Below are positions 1-6,779 of a DNA stretch of 13,004 nucleotides, in pieces. Both the position numbers and the translations under genes were made by a program. The stretch's first letter is position 1. Every line of letters begins with the position of its first letter. Below the pieces are notes generated by a model, which saw nothing but the letters and a program-made list of their open reading frames with translations, did no database searches and was not told the origin of the DNA. The stretch comes from Actinomycetota bacterium (GTDB lineage: Bacteria > Actinomycetota > Thermoleophilia > Solirubrobacterales > Thermoleophilaceae): positions 1-13,004 of the forward strand of contig VAXR01000186.1 in assembly GCA_005885165.1 (NCBI GenBank), in the 5' to 3' direction.

Positions 1-670
1 TGTCGAAGCCGAGGCCGAAGAGGACGCCCACCGGATACATCTGCCAGGACTCCCTGATTCTTCGCGTGAAGCGGCCGTAGAAGCGGCTCATTAGGCCGCG
101 CGAGTTCAGCTGGTGCTCGAGCTCCCGCTCGTCGTACTCCCCGCGGCGCATCCGCCGGAACACCTTGACGATGCTCACGAGGATCAGCAGGTTGAGGATC
201 GCGATGACGTAGAGGAACGCTCCCGAAACGCCCGTGCCGATCAGGCCGCCGACGCTGTGCAGGGTCGAGCCGCCGTTCGCGACCTGGCCGCCCAGCGAGC
301 GGATGCCGATCGAGAACAGGAACGCCAGCGCGAAGACGACCGTGGAGTGGCCAAGCGAGAAGAAGAAGCCGACGCCGAGCGGGCGCTTGCCTTCGGCCAT
401 CAGCTTCCTGGTCGTGTTGTCGATCGCGGCGATGTGATCGGCGTCGAACGCGTGCCTCAGCCCGAGCGTGTACGCGGTGATGCCGAGCCCGAGCCCGAAC
501 ACCCCCTGCCTGCCGAGGCTGAAGTGCTGGGGCACGACGAACGCGAGCAGCGTGACGAAGCCGATCACGTGCAGGCCGAGGACCGCCGCCGCGAGCCAGC
601 AGGCGCGCCGCCATTCCTGCGGGGTTAGCGCGGCCTTGATGCGAGCCCAGCGCGAGCCGTCAGGCGACAT
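1..670 (-). CDS. NiCoT-family nickel/cobalt transporter, 3' end beyond window
   Basis: Integral membrane permease of the NiCoT (HoxN/HupN/NixA) family, which takes up Ni2+ and/or Co2+ across the cytoplasmic membrane. The first 223 residues are visible with no stop. A first helix lies at about residues 24-46. The family signature RHAFDADHI is at residues 72-80, with the metal-site His and Asp residues present. The second motif, FFFSLGHSTVV, is at 102-112, and the third (LGFD...) begins at 220 as the gene leaves the window. A charged, Arg-rich cytoplasmic loop follows at about 171-208. The ATG at 670-668 was chosen because a GAAGG lies about nine bases upstream and the start overlaps the end of the NicO gene by 11 bases, implying translational coupling. 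Ni versus Co preference cannot be read. The family call is firm. Confidence 0.93.
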   Translation of the reverse strand, partial: MSPDGSRWARIKAALTPQEWRRACWLAAAVLGLHVIGFVTLLAFVVPQHFSLGRQGVFGLGLGITAYTLGLRHAFDADHIAAIDNTTRKLMAEGKRPLGVGFFFSLGHSTVVFALAFLFSIGIRSLGGQVANGGSTLHSVGGLIGTGVSGAFLYVIAILNLLILVSIVKVFRRMRRGEYDERELEHQLNSRGLMSRFYGRFTRRIRESWQMYPVGVLFGLGFD

Positions 671-2036
671 GCACGACCGCCTTCGCGGTGAGGAGGCAGC
701 CAACCAGGACGATCACGACGGCCGACAGCGCCGGGAGGGCGGTGGCGAGCCGGCTCGTGAAGTCGAGCCTCGCGGTGACGCGGCGCGCGTAGACGACCGC
801 CAGGCCGAGGCCGGTCATCGTGCCGGCGAGCCCGAGGCTGAACGCCGTGATCAGAAGCAGCCCGAGGGCCACCTGGTGCTGCGAGATGGCGGCGAGCAGG
901 ACGACCAGCGCCGACGGGCACGGGATCAGCCCCGCCGATGCGCCCATGCCGATGAGGGAGCGCCACGTGATGTCCGCGGGAGGAGCGTGGGCGTGCGAGT
1001 GGTGGTGGCCGTGCGCGTGCGCCCGGGCGTGCGCGCGGCGTGCACGCGCCCACCGGATCCGCGAGCGCATCACGCCCAGGCCGACGATCACCACGAGCAG
1101 GCCCGAGGCGAGCGTCAGCCACGGGTAGAGCTGCTCGGGTAGGACGTACTGCGACAGCGCGAGTGTCACGAACCCGAGCGCGAACACGCCGATCGTGTGG
1201 GTGATCGTGACGGTCGCGCCGAGCGCCGCCGCGTGCCTCGCGGTTCCGCGCGTCCCCGCGAGGTAGGCGGCCACCATCGCCTTGCCGTGACCAGGCGAGA
1301 GCGCGTGGAGCGCCCCCCAGCCGAGCGCAGCGAGCAGCAGGAGCGCGAGCACCCCCTTGCCCGATGCCGCGTTGGCGAAGACGGACGCGAACCCGTCGCC
1401 CGACGGGTGGCCGCCGCCGGTCGCCTCCCCGCCGATCGCGTGCGGGGCGACGAGGGAGCCGTCGCCCGGACGCACCGAGAAGCGCGCGGTCCGCTGGTCG
1501 AGCGGGCTCCTGAGGAGATCCTGCGGGTAGTGGCGGAGGCCGTCGGTCACATCGCCGGCGGGCACGGTGGAGCGCACCGCGGTGCCGAGGCCGGGTTGGA
1601 CGACGATCTCCCTCCACCCGATCCGGTCGGCGAACGTTGCGTCGTGGAGATCCACGCCGCGGACGGCCCGGACCTTCGCGGTGAGGTCGAGCTCGACCCG
1701 CGTCAGCTTCAGCCCGCCCTGGCCGGGCGGGTAGGTGATCGCTCCGCCCGGCAGGAGCGTGAGCGGGACCGGATTTCCGTCGACCACCAGGCGAAGTCCG
1801 CGCGCGACCTCCGCGCGCTTGCGGGCGAGCACCGCCCTCGGCGGAAGGCCGCGCTCCTGGAAGGTCGGGATCTCCGCCTGGTCCAGGATGTAGTGGACGT
1901 CGACGCGATCGCTCGAGATCCGCACGCGGTCGAGGTGGTTGATCGTGAAGTTGCCGAGCGGATGGGCGCCCGCGGCGGGCGCGAGGACCGCGATCAGCGC
2001 CAGCGCCAAGGCGGCGCCCACTAGCACGCGTCTCAT
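660..2036 (-). CDS. NicO/RcnA-type nickel/cobalt transporter with His-rich loop
   Basis: A 458-residue membrane protein of the NicO (RcnA-like, high-affinity nickel transport) superfamily. A signal peptide or first helix (about 4-23) ends in AGAHPLGNF. A large, probably extracytoplasmic domain follows to about residue 220, then six or so helices. The family motif HALSPGHGK is at 244-252 and GLIPCPSALVVLL at 369-381. Between helices lies a loop rich in histidine (336-350, eight His), as in RcnA, likely to bind metal. RcnA exports Ni and Co, but other family members are described as importers, so direction is open. The ATG at 2036 has GAGG eight bases upstream and overlaps the stop of the upstream TPR frame as ATGA, implying coupled translation. 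A longer frame reaching to 2888 exists, but its first 284 residues are an Arg/Pro-rich shadow of the TPR gene, so it was not used. Confidence 0.92.
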   Translation of the reverse strand: MRRVLVGAALALALIAVLAPAAGAHPLGNFTINHLDRVRISSDRVDVHYILDQAEIPTFQERGLPPRAVLARKRAEVARGLRLVVDGNPVPLTLLPGGAITYPPGQGGLKLTRVELDLTAKVRAVRGVDLHDATFADRIGWREIVVQPGLGTAVRSTVPAGDVTDGLRHYPQDLLRSPLDQRTARFSVRPGDGSLVAPHAIGGEATGGGHPSGDGFASVFANAASGKGVLALLLLAALGWGALHALSPGHGKAMVAAYLAGTRGTARHAAALGATVTITHTIGVFALGFVTLALSQYVLPEQLYPWLTLASGLLVVIVGLGVMRSRIRWARARRAHARAHAHGHHHSHAHAPPADITWRSLIGMGASAGLIPCPSALVVLLAAISQHQVALGLLLITAFSLGLAGTMTGLGLAVVYARRVTARLDFTSRLATALPALSAVVIVLVGCLLTAKAVVHVA

Positions 2037-2386
2037 GGAAGCGACCTCAGCGCCCGTGCCGCGCGCGGCGCGTACAGCGGCGAGAAGCGCGGGTTGAGCG
2101 ACAGCGCGCGGGCGAGGTACGTCCGCGCCGCGGCGTACGCGCCCGCGGCCCTCGCCGCCATCCCCGCGTGGTAGAGGAACAACGGATCGCGCGATCCGAG
2201 CCGCAGCGCGCGCCGCGCGTACGCGAGTCCGTCGGCGGGATGCCCCGCAGCCGTGAGCGCCCAGCCGAGCGCGTCGGCCGAGCGCACGCTCGGGGCCGCG
2301 GCGTAGGCACGACGCGCAAGCGTCACCGCGCGCTGCGGGGACCCGTGGTCCGCCTCGAAGAGCGCGATTTCGGCGTCCGTGTTCAC
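2033..2386 (-). CDS. TPR protein, C-terminal fragment separated by frameshift
   Basis: This open frame (117 residues from an in-frame GTG) encodes TPR-like helices, for example AVTLARRAYAAAPS, ADGLAYARRALRLGSRDPL and AARTYLARALSLNPRF. It reads as the C-terminal end of the TPR protein encoded just upstream. The same frame continues with sensible protein sequence above the GTG, back to about 2503 (LPQYVIALGEDELAAGR and onward), where it meets the end of the upstream frame. The GTG is therefore probably an internal valine rather than a true start. Its stop overlaps the NicO start (ATGA), so full-length translation would feed ribosomes to the transporter. If the frameshift is real, this piece may be untranslated or started internally. 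Confidence 0.6.
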   Translation of the reverse strand: MNTDAEIALFEADHGSPQRAVTLARRAYAAAPSVRSADALGWALTAAGHPADGLAYARRALRLGSRDPLFLYHAGMAARAAGAYAAARTYLARALSLNPRFSPLYAPRAARALRSLP

Positions 2387-2487
2387 GCCGGCCGCCTGGA
2401 GCAGCCGCCGCTCGACGCCGACGAGGGCGAGGTCCCGCTTGGCGACGGCGCCGCGGCCCGCCGCGAGCTCGTCCTCGCCCAGCGCGA

Positions 2488-3336
2488 TTACGTACTGGGG
2501 CAGGGTTCGACAACGCCCCGGAGCCGTGCGATCGCCGGCCCGAGCCGACCGCGGGCCGCGTCGACGCGCGCCAGCCCCGCGTTCGCCGGCGCGTAGCCGG
2601 GGAACTCGTAGGCGGCGCGGCCGTAGGCAACCCTGGCCGCGGCGAGATCGCCGCGCTGGAACTGGAGGTCACCGAGGAGCGACTGGACGTAGGCGACGTT
2701 CTCGGGCTCGTCTCCGCCGGCGGCCACGGCGTCCTGCATGGCGGCGAGGGCGCCGGCCAGGTCGCCGTGCAGCTCGCGCAGGTAGGACACGCGCGCGTAG
2801 GAGGCGAGGTTCGGCTTGAGGTCGACCATGCGCTGGAGCGTCCTGGCGGCGGCGCCGTAGCGGCCGAGCTCGACCTGGGCGTCGACAATCACGCCGTATG
2901 GGCGCACGACCTCACGCGCGAGCCCGTGCGCCGTCATGCCCCATGTGAGCGCCGCCCGGAAGTCGTGACGGGCGAGCGCGAGGGTGCCGAGCCCGGTGGC
3001 GACGGCGGACTCGCGGGGAGCGCGCCGGTGCGCCGCCGCGAGCACCCCGGCGGCCCGCGTGTAGAAGCCCGCGTCGCCGGTCTCGCGGACCTTCTGCAGG
3101 TACGCGTCGGCGAGGAGCGCGTACGACCCGACGTCGGAGGGCTGGGCGCGGATCTCGGACTGAAGGCTGGCGATGCGGGCGTCCGTGGAGCGCACGTCTC
3201 CCGGCGACGGATCCGGGCCCGCCGATCCGCCGACAGCAGGGTGCGAGCGGTTGAGGACGCCGAACAGCGCGAGCGCCGCCAGGAACGCCGCGGCGACCGC
3301 CGCCAGTCCCATCAGGTTCGTTCGCGTGATCGTCAT
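2488..3336 (-). CDS. Membrane-anchored TPR protein, N-terminal part (frameshifted)
   Basis: A tetratricopeptide-repeat protein, a scaffold for protein-protein contacts of unknown partner. Residues about 9-28 form one hydrophobic helix (membrane anchor or uncleaved signal). A Pro/Gly/Ser-rich linker follows, then several helical TPR units from about 58 to 275 with the usual small-residue pattern (YALLADAYLQ, GVLAAAHRRAP, AARTLQRMVDLKPN, AARVAYGRAAYEFPG). The ATG at 3336 has AAAGGA eight bases upstream. The frame ends abnormally as EPCPST at 2488. Adding one base at the C-run 2503-2505 joins it to the downstream TPR frame and gives one protein of about 434 residues ending at 2033. It sits between DUF4331 and the NicO transporter, so a role in assembling that envelope system is plausible but inferred. 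Confidence 0.8.
   Translation of the reverse strand: MTITRTNLMGLAAVAAAFLAALALFGVLNRSHPAVGGSAGPDPSPGDVRSTDARIASLQSEIRAQPSDVGSYALLADAYLQKVRETGDAGFYTRAAGVLAAAHRRAPRESAVATGLGTLALARHDFRAALTWGMTAHGLAREVVRPYGVIVDAQVELGRYGAAARTLQRMVDLKPNLASYARVSYLRELHGDLAGALAAMQDAVAAGGDEPENVAYVQSLLGDLQFQRGDLAAARVAYGRAAYEFPGYAPANAGLARVDAARGRLGPAIARLRGVVEPCPST
2500..2508 (-). other. Probable one-base deletion splitting the TPR gene
   Basis: On the minus strand the bases read GAA CCC TGC in the upstream frame and reach TAA at 2490-2488. Reading CTG CCC CAG TAC from the third C of the CCC run instead (a -1 shift) opens the frame all the way to 2033 with continuous TPR-type protein. A lost C in a C-run (CCCC to CCC) is the simplest explanation, either a true mutation or a sequencing/assembly error. 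No heptamer of the X XXY YYZ type is present in frame, so programmed frameshifting is not supported. Confidence 0.8.
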
Positions 3337-3344
3337 GTCTCAGG

Positions 3345-3350
3345 TCCTTT
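3345..3350 (-). promoter_or_regulatory. Ribosome binding site of the TPR gene
   Basis: AAAGGA on the minus strand lies eight bases before the ATG at 3336. It supports that start and shows that the TPR gene has its own translation signal after the hairpin that separates it from DUF4331. Confidence 0.6.
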
Positions 3351-3364
3351 GCTCGGCGAGGGAG

Positions 3365-3395
3365 GGAGGGGCCGCCGGCCAGTGGCGGCCCCTCC
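3365..3395 (-). terminator. Perfect 12-bp GC hairpin between DUF4331 and TPR genes
   Basis: GGAGGGGCCGCC and GGCGGCCCCTCC form a perfect 12-bp stem around a seven-base loop. It starts eight bases after the DUF4331 stop (3403) and ends 29 bases before the TPR ATG. No T-run follows on either strand, so a classic intrinsic terminator is not shown. Such U-less hairpins in high-GC actinobacteria can act as partial terminators or protect the 3' end of the upstream message. Here it would allow more DUF4331 than downstream mRNA. The structure is certain; the function is inferred. Confidence 0.6.
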
Positions 3396-3402
3396 TCCGT
3401 TG

Positions 3403-4812
3403 CTAGGGCTGCGGGGGAGTCGGGGGGTGCCCCGGCTCGTTCCGCTTGAGCTCCGAGTCGAAGCCCGAACGCGGCTCGGCCACGTACGGGAACGAGGTCA
3501 GGAACGGCTCGTCGTTCTGATCGACCCCGTCTCCGAGCGGGAGCTTGTGCCCCTTCAGGAACCCGCCGACGACGCGCAGCGAGATGTCGACGACGTCGTC
3601 ACCCAGCCGGCGCCCGTTCGGGAAGCCCTGGTTGTCGCCCGCCAGGACTCCGAACCGGTTCGGGCTCGGGTTCGGCGCCACGCCGAGGTTGATCTTCAGC
3701 GTGTCGGCGACCGCCGGGTGCTTGCCGATCTGCGTCAGGCCCGGGATCCCGGTGAGCAGCGCCTGGACGATGTCCGTCCGGTTGTGCTCGGGCGCGCCCA
3801 CACCGAACAGCGCGTTCATGAGCTTCGCGAGCTCCGGGTTCAGGACGTACGTCCCGTAGTTCTGCAGGTCCTTGTCCGGCGTGGTCCTGTTGAACATGTC
3901 CTTCTTCCCGAGCGGGATCACGACCTCGTTGACGAGCGGGTTGCCGAGCCGGCTGACCTGGACCCAGGGGCCCCGTCCGCCGGCGCCGCCGGTCGTCACC
4001 TGCAGCTTGCGCCGCTCGGTCGACGACCAGACGCCCACGACGGCGTTCGCCGCGTGCGGCCCGGAGACGGACGTGCGGTTCCGCGTCACCTTCGATTCGG
4101 GCACCTGGAGGACGATCGAGTTGACGTTGTAGCCCGCCAGGTCGTCCTTGCCGCCGCCCTGGTTACCGGTGCCGACCCGGAAGTGGATCGAGTCGAACGT
4201 GGTCCCCAGGTCGACGAAGAACGGGTCGTCGCGCTGACCCGCGAACACTTTGCCGCCGCCGATCAGCGAGTGCACGCCCTGCAGCGCCAGCGAGTGGTAG
4301 TCGGGCATCGTCTTCGGCCCGATGTTCGCCGGCACGGTCGGCACGTGGTGCGCGATCACGTGCTCGCTGCGGAGCCTGCCGTGGCGGTACACCTCGCGGG
4401 TTACCGAGTAGTACTGCTGCACGTTCAGGTGCGGATCGTGCAGCGAGTGCACCGCGGGCGTCGCGAACGCGAACGAGTTCGTGTTCACGACCTTCGTCCT
4501 GAACTTGAACTCGTAACGGACGTCCTTCCTGCCGTCGCCCGTGTTGTCGACGTTGATGTAGTAGTGCGCCCTCGGGTCGAAGTTGTAGAAGTTCGGCCCC
4601 CCGGCGGGATCCTCGAACGGGATCCAGTTGGCGACGACGGTGAGCGCACCGGGAGCGTCCGCCGCCTTGAACGCGTAGACGTCCGTGTCGTCCGCGGTCG
4701 GGTCCTTCGCGGTGTTCGGCGCTTCGCGGTGGCTCGAGCCGAGGCTGAGCGAGACCGAGATAGCACCCGCGACCAGGGCCGCGAGCACCGCGAGCAGAGA
4801 CAGCCTCTTCAT
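3403..4812 (-). CDS. Secreted DUF4331 family protein
   Basis: A 469-residue protein of the DUF4331 family, whose biochemical function is unknown. The N-terminus (MKRLSLLAVLAALVAG...) is a signal peptide of about 25 residues. The mature end carries the family hallmark SSHREAP (26-32), then DPTADDTDVYAF (37-48), and the usual NWIPFEDPAGGPNFY and HYYINVDNTGDGRKD segments. Length is normal for the family. The ATG at 4812 was chosen over an upstream in-frame ATG at 4902 because AAGGAG lies five bases before it and the signal peptide then starts at residue 1. It is the first gene of the minus-strand operon that continues with the TPR protein and two Ni/Co transporters, which hints at a cell-surface or secreted partner for metal handling. 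That role is inference. Confidence 0.92.
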   Translation of the reverse strand: MKRLSLLAVLAALVAGAISVSLSLGSSHREAPNTAKDPTADDTDVYAFKAADAPGALTVVANWIPFEDPAGGPNFYNFDPRAHYYINVDNTGDGRKDVRYEFKFRTKVVNTNSFAFATPAVHSLHDPHLNVQQYYSVTREVYRHGRLRSEHVIAHHVPTVPANIGPKTMPDYHSLALQGVHSLIGGGKVFAGQRDDPFFVDLGTTFDSIHFRVGTGNQGGGKDDLAGYNVNSIVLQVPESKVTRNRTSVSGPHAANAVVGVWSSTERRKLQVTTGGAGGRGPWVQVSRLGNPLVNEVVIPLGKKDMFNRTTPDKDLQNYGTYVLNPELAKLMNALFGVGAPEHNRTDIVQALLTGIPGLTQIGKHPAVADTLKINLGVAPNPSPNRFGVLAGDNQGFPNGRRLGDDVVDISLRVVGGFLKGHKLPLGDGVDQNDEPFLTSFPYVAEPRSGFDSELKRNEPGHPPTPPQP

Positions 4813-4817
4813 CCGTA

Positions 4818-4823
4818 CTCCTT
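4818..4823 (-). promoter_or_regulatory. Ribosome binding site of DUF4331 gene
   Basis: AAGGAG on the minus strand, five bases before the ATG at 4812, is a near-perfect Shine-Dalgarno sequence. It decides the start against the 30-residue longer in-frame alternative at 4902. Confidence 0.75.
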
Positions 4824-4837
4824 CAGTTGGACGGGTC

Positions 4838-4860
4838 GTGGGCCAGATGAGTGGACCCAC
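4838..4860 (-). promoter_or_regulatory. Imperfect inverted repeat in the DUF4331 leader
   Basis: On the minus strand GTGGG(T)CCA pairs with TGGCCCAC around a six-base loop: eight base pairs with one bulged T. It lies about 26 bases before the DUF4331 ATG in the 118-base gap below the kinase gene. It could be an operator for the metal operon or a leader hairpin. No known regulator site is recognised, and no convincing -10/-35 pair was found around it. Confidence 0.35.
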
Positions 4861-4930
4861 CCTTTGACCCGAACATGCGCGCGAGGGCGCGATGTGGATC
4901 ACCGCCGCCCGAGGGCGCCGGCGACTTGGG

Positions 4931-6541
4931 TCAGGCCGAGCCGGACACGGGCTTGGAGCGCCCGCCCAGCGCCAGCTCGACGCGCGCGAGCAGCTCGTCC
5001 GCGCCGAACGGCTTCTGGATGAAGTTGAGCTGGTCGTCGGAGATGCCCTGCCGCGTGACCACTTCGTCGGTGTAGCCGGACATGAACAGCACGGCTATCC
5101 CCGGCCGCTCCTGTCTCAGGCGATCGGCCAGCTCCTTGCCGGACATCGCGGGCATGACCGCATCGGTCACGAGGAGGTCCACCTTCCCGTGCTGCACGGC
5201 CGGTAGCTCGAGTGCCGAGAGCGGCCCGTCCGCCTCGAGCACCGTGTAGCCCGTTTCGGACAGGATCCTCGAGGCGACCCTGCGGACCGCCGAGTCGTCC
5301 TCTACGACCAGAACCGTCTCGCCATGGCCGCGGCTCGGCTCCGCGGCGGCCGTCTCCGGCAGCCCGGCCTCAGCCATCTGAAGCTCCGAAGCGGGAAACA
5401 GCGCGGTGACGGTCGTGCCGCGGCCGACCTCCGAGGCGAGCCGCACCGCGCCGCCGGCCTGCTTGACGATCCCGTAGACCGTCGCCAGACCCAGGCCGGT
5501 GCCCTGCTCCTTTGCCTTGGTGGTGAAGAACGGCTCGAACGCGCGCGCCTGGACCTCCGGCGCCATGCCGCAGCCGGTGTCCGCGACCTCCAGTGCCACG
5601 TAGTCGCCCGCCCTCAGGTCGGGCGCGTCGCCTCCGATCCGGCGGTTCCTCACCCGGATCGTCAGCGTGCCGCCACCGGGCATCGCGTCTCGCGCGTTCA
5701 CGACGAGGTTCAGCAGGAGCTGCTCGATCTGCCCGGGGTCGGCGATGATCGACGCCAGGTCGCGGTCGACCTCCGTCTCGAGGCGGATGTCCTCGCCGAT
5801 TGTTCGGTCGAGCACGCGGGCGGTGTCGGCGAGCGCGTGGTCCAGGCGGAGAATGCGGGTGTGGGGCAGGTCCCTCCGACTGAACACCAGGAGGCGCTGG
5901 GTGACCGAGGCCGCAACTTCGGCCGCGCGCCGGATCTCGGCGACGTCGGCGCGGACGTCCGGTCGGTCCTCGACCGCGTGCTCGACGAAGCTCGCGTAGT
6001 TGAGGATGACGGCGAGGAGGTTGTTGAAGTCGTGGGCGACCCCGCCGGCAAGGCGGCCCAGCCCCTCCAGCCGCTGGGCCTGATGGACCTGCGCCTCGAG
6101 CTTTTGGCGCTCGGTGATGTCGGTGAGCATTCCGACGGCCCCGGCGTAGTCGCCGTCCTCGTCGTGCAGCGGGCTGCAGCTAACGGCGGCGACGAGCTCG
6201 CTGCCGTCCTTCCGGACGAGCCGGGCCTCGCCCTGGACGGACTCGCCGCGGCGCACCGCCGCAAGTCGAGCGCTCGACTCCGCGGCCTGGCGTGAGTCCA
6301 TGAAGTCCGAGAGGGGCCGGCCGACGATCTCGGAAGGCTCGCGCCCGAGCATCTCCGCGACGCGGCCGTTTACGAAGGTGGTGGCGCCGTCCGCATCCAC
6401 CATCCAGATGCCCTCGCGCGCCGTTTCGACGATGGTGCGGTAGCGCTCCTCGCTCTCCCGCGGGAACGCCTGGGTGGGAGCGGACCCGTGCGGGGAGGTG
6501 TCCCTACGCCCCAGCCTGCGGAATCGCCGCTGTTCGGTCAA
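4931..6541 (-). CDS. Soluble PAS hybrid histidine kinase with C-terminal receiver
   Basis: A 536-residue cytoplasmic hybrid sensor kinase with no membrane helix. In order: a PAS domain with PAC end (about 31-145, ERYRTIVETAREGIWMVDADG... GMLTDITERQ); a HisKA domain with phospho-accepting His170 in GGVAHDFNNLLAV; an HATPase domain with N-box NLVVNARDAM (Asn278 and Asn282), G1 DTGCGM (321-326) and G2 GTGLGLATVYGIV (347-359); and a receiver (about 408-525) with Asp415/Asp416, phospho-accepting Asp460 (LLVTD), Ser488 and Lys510 (QKPF). All key residues are present, so it should be active. With no output domain of its own, it must pass phosphate to a partner not seen here. The start is TTG at 6541, supported by GGGGAGGG four bases upstream. 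The next in-frame start would fall inside the PAS domain. Confidence 0.93.
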   Translation of the reverse strand: MTEQRRFRRLGRRDTSPHGSAPTQAFPRESEERYRTIVETAREGIWMVDADGATTFVNGRVAEMLGREPSEIVGRPLSDFMDSRQAAESSARLAAVRRGESVQGEARLVRKDGSELVAAVSCSPLHDEDGDYAGAVGMLTDITERQKLEAQVHQAQRLEGLGRLAGGVAHDFNNLLAVILNYASFVEHAVEDRPDVRADVAEIRRAAEVAASVTQRLLVFSRRDLPHTRILRLDHALADTARVLDRTIGEDIRLETEVDRDLASIIADPGQIEQLLLNLVVNARDAMPGGGTLTIRVRNRRIGGDAPDLRAGDYVALEVADTGCGMAPEVQARAFEPFFTTKAKEQGTGLGLATVYGIVKQAGGAVRLASEVGRGTTVTALFPASELQMAEAGLPETAAAEPSRGHGETVLVVEDDSAVRRVASRILSETGYTVLEADGPLSALELPAVQHGKVDLLVTDAVMPAMSGKELADRLRQERPGIAVLFMSGYTDEVVTRQGISDDQLNFIQKPFGADELLARVELALGGRSKPVSGSA

Positions 6542-6545
6542 CCTG

Positions 6546-6553
6546 CCCTCCCC
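6546..6553 (-). promoter_or_regulatory. Ribosome binding site of the TTG-started kinase
   Basis: GGGGAGGG on the minus strand lies four bases before the TTG at 6541. It is the main support for the TTG start, since no ATG or GTG occurs upstream of the PAS domain in this frame. Confidence 0.6.
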
Positions 6554-6566
6554 GGTCCGTGGGCTT

Positions 6567-6595
6567 AATTTATTCCCCCTGAGCGGTTAGGAAAA
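6567..6595 (-). promoter_or_regulatory. Candidate promoter of the kinase gene
   Basis: An AT-rich island in very GC-rich DNA. On the minus strand TTTTCC (6595-6590) and TAAATT (6572-6567) are separated by 17 bases, placing the transcript start about 20 bases before the TTG and just ahead of the ribosome site. The -10 matches four of six consensus bases and the -35 only three, so this is a candidate only. The rest of the 238-base gap to 6779 holds no gene and no convincing promoter for the divergent exporter. Confidence 0.35.
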
Positions 6596-6765
6596 TCCTG
6601 CGGGCGGATCGTTTCACGCTTCGGTCACAGAGCCCGGCACGCCGTCCTCTACGCTGGGAGAAGTACGGGCTCGCGCGCTCTCGGTCGATCCTGGCGTAGC
6701 GATGAGTTTCGGGGCCGGGTCCGGTCTCTAGTCGAAAGCAGGGCAAGCCGCCCCGCAGACGACCG

Positions 6766-6771
6766 AAAGGA
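6766..6771 (+). promoter_or_regulatory. Ribosome binding site of the MFS gene
   Basis: AAAGGA eight bases before the GTG at 6780 supports that non-ATG start, which also leaves a normal short cytoplasmic N-terminus before TM1. Confidence 0.6.
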
Positions 6772-6779
6772 ACCGAACC

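Noticed and set aside
113..1142. Plus-strand frames at 113-628 and 468-1142
   Set aside because: They are antisense to the NiCoT and NicO genes and have no recognisable domain. The minus strand gives the RHAFDADHI family signature.
2495..2510. Programmed -1 ribosomal frameshift in the TPR gene
   Set aside because: No slippery X XXY YYZ heptamer lies in frame. A single lost C is simpler.
660..2888. NicO protein extended to a 742-residue protein from a TTG at 2888
   Set aside because: The extra N-terminus is Arg/Pro/Ser-rich shadow of the TPR gene. The ATG at 2036 has a ribosome site and starts a signal peptide.
2767..5022. A 751-residue plus-strand open frame opposite the TPR and DUF4331 genes
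   Set aside because: It is rich in Arg, Val and Asp with no domain pattern, lies antisense to two clear genes, and is typical of high-GC shadow frames.
6620..6656. Promoter for the MFS gene with TACGCT as -10
   Set aside because: It fits the loose TAnnnT pattern, but no -35 lies at 16-18 bases, so it is not supportable.
6702..6731. Nine-codon leader ORF upstream of the MFS gene
   Set aside because: It has no ribosome site and nothing conserved can be judged. Such short frames occur by chance.
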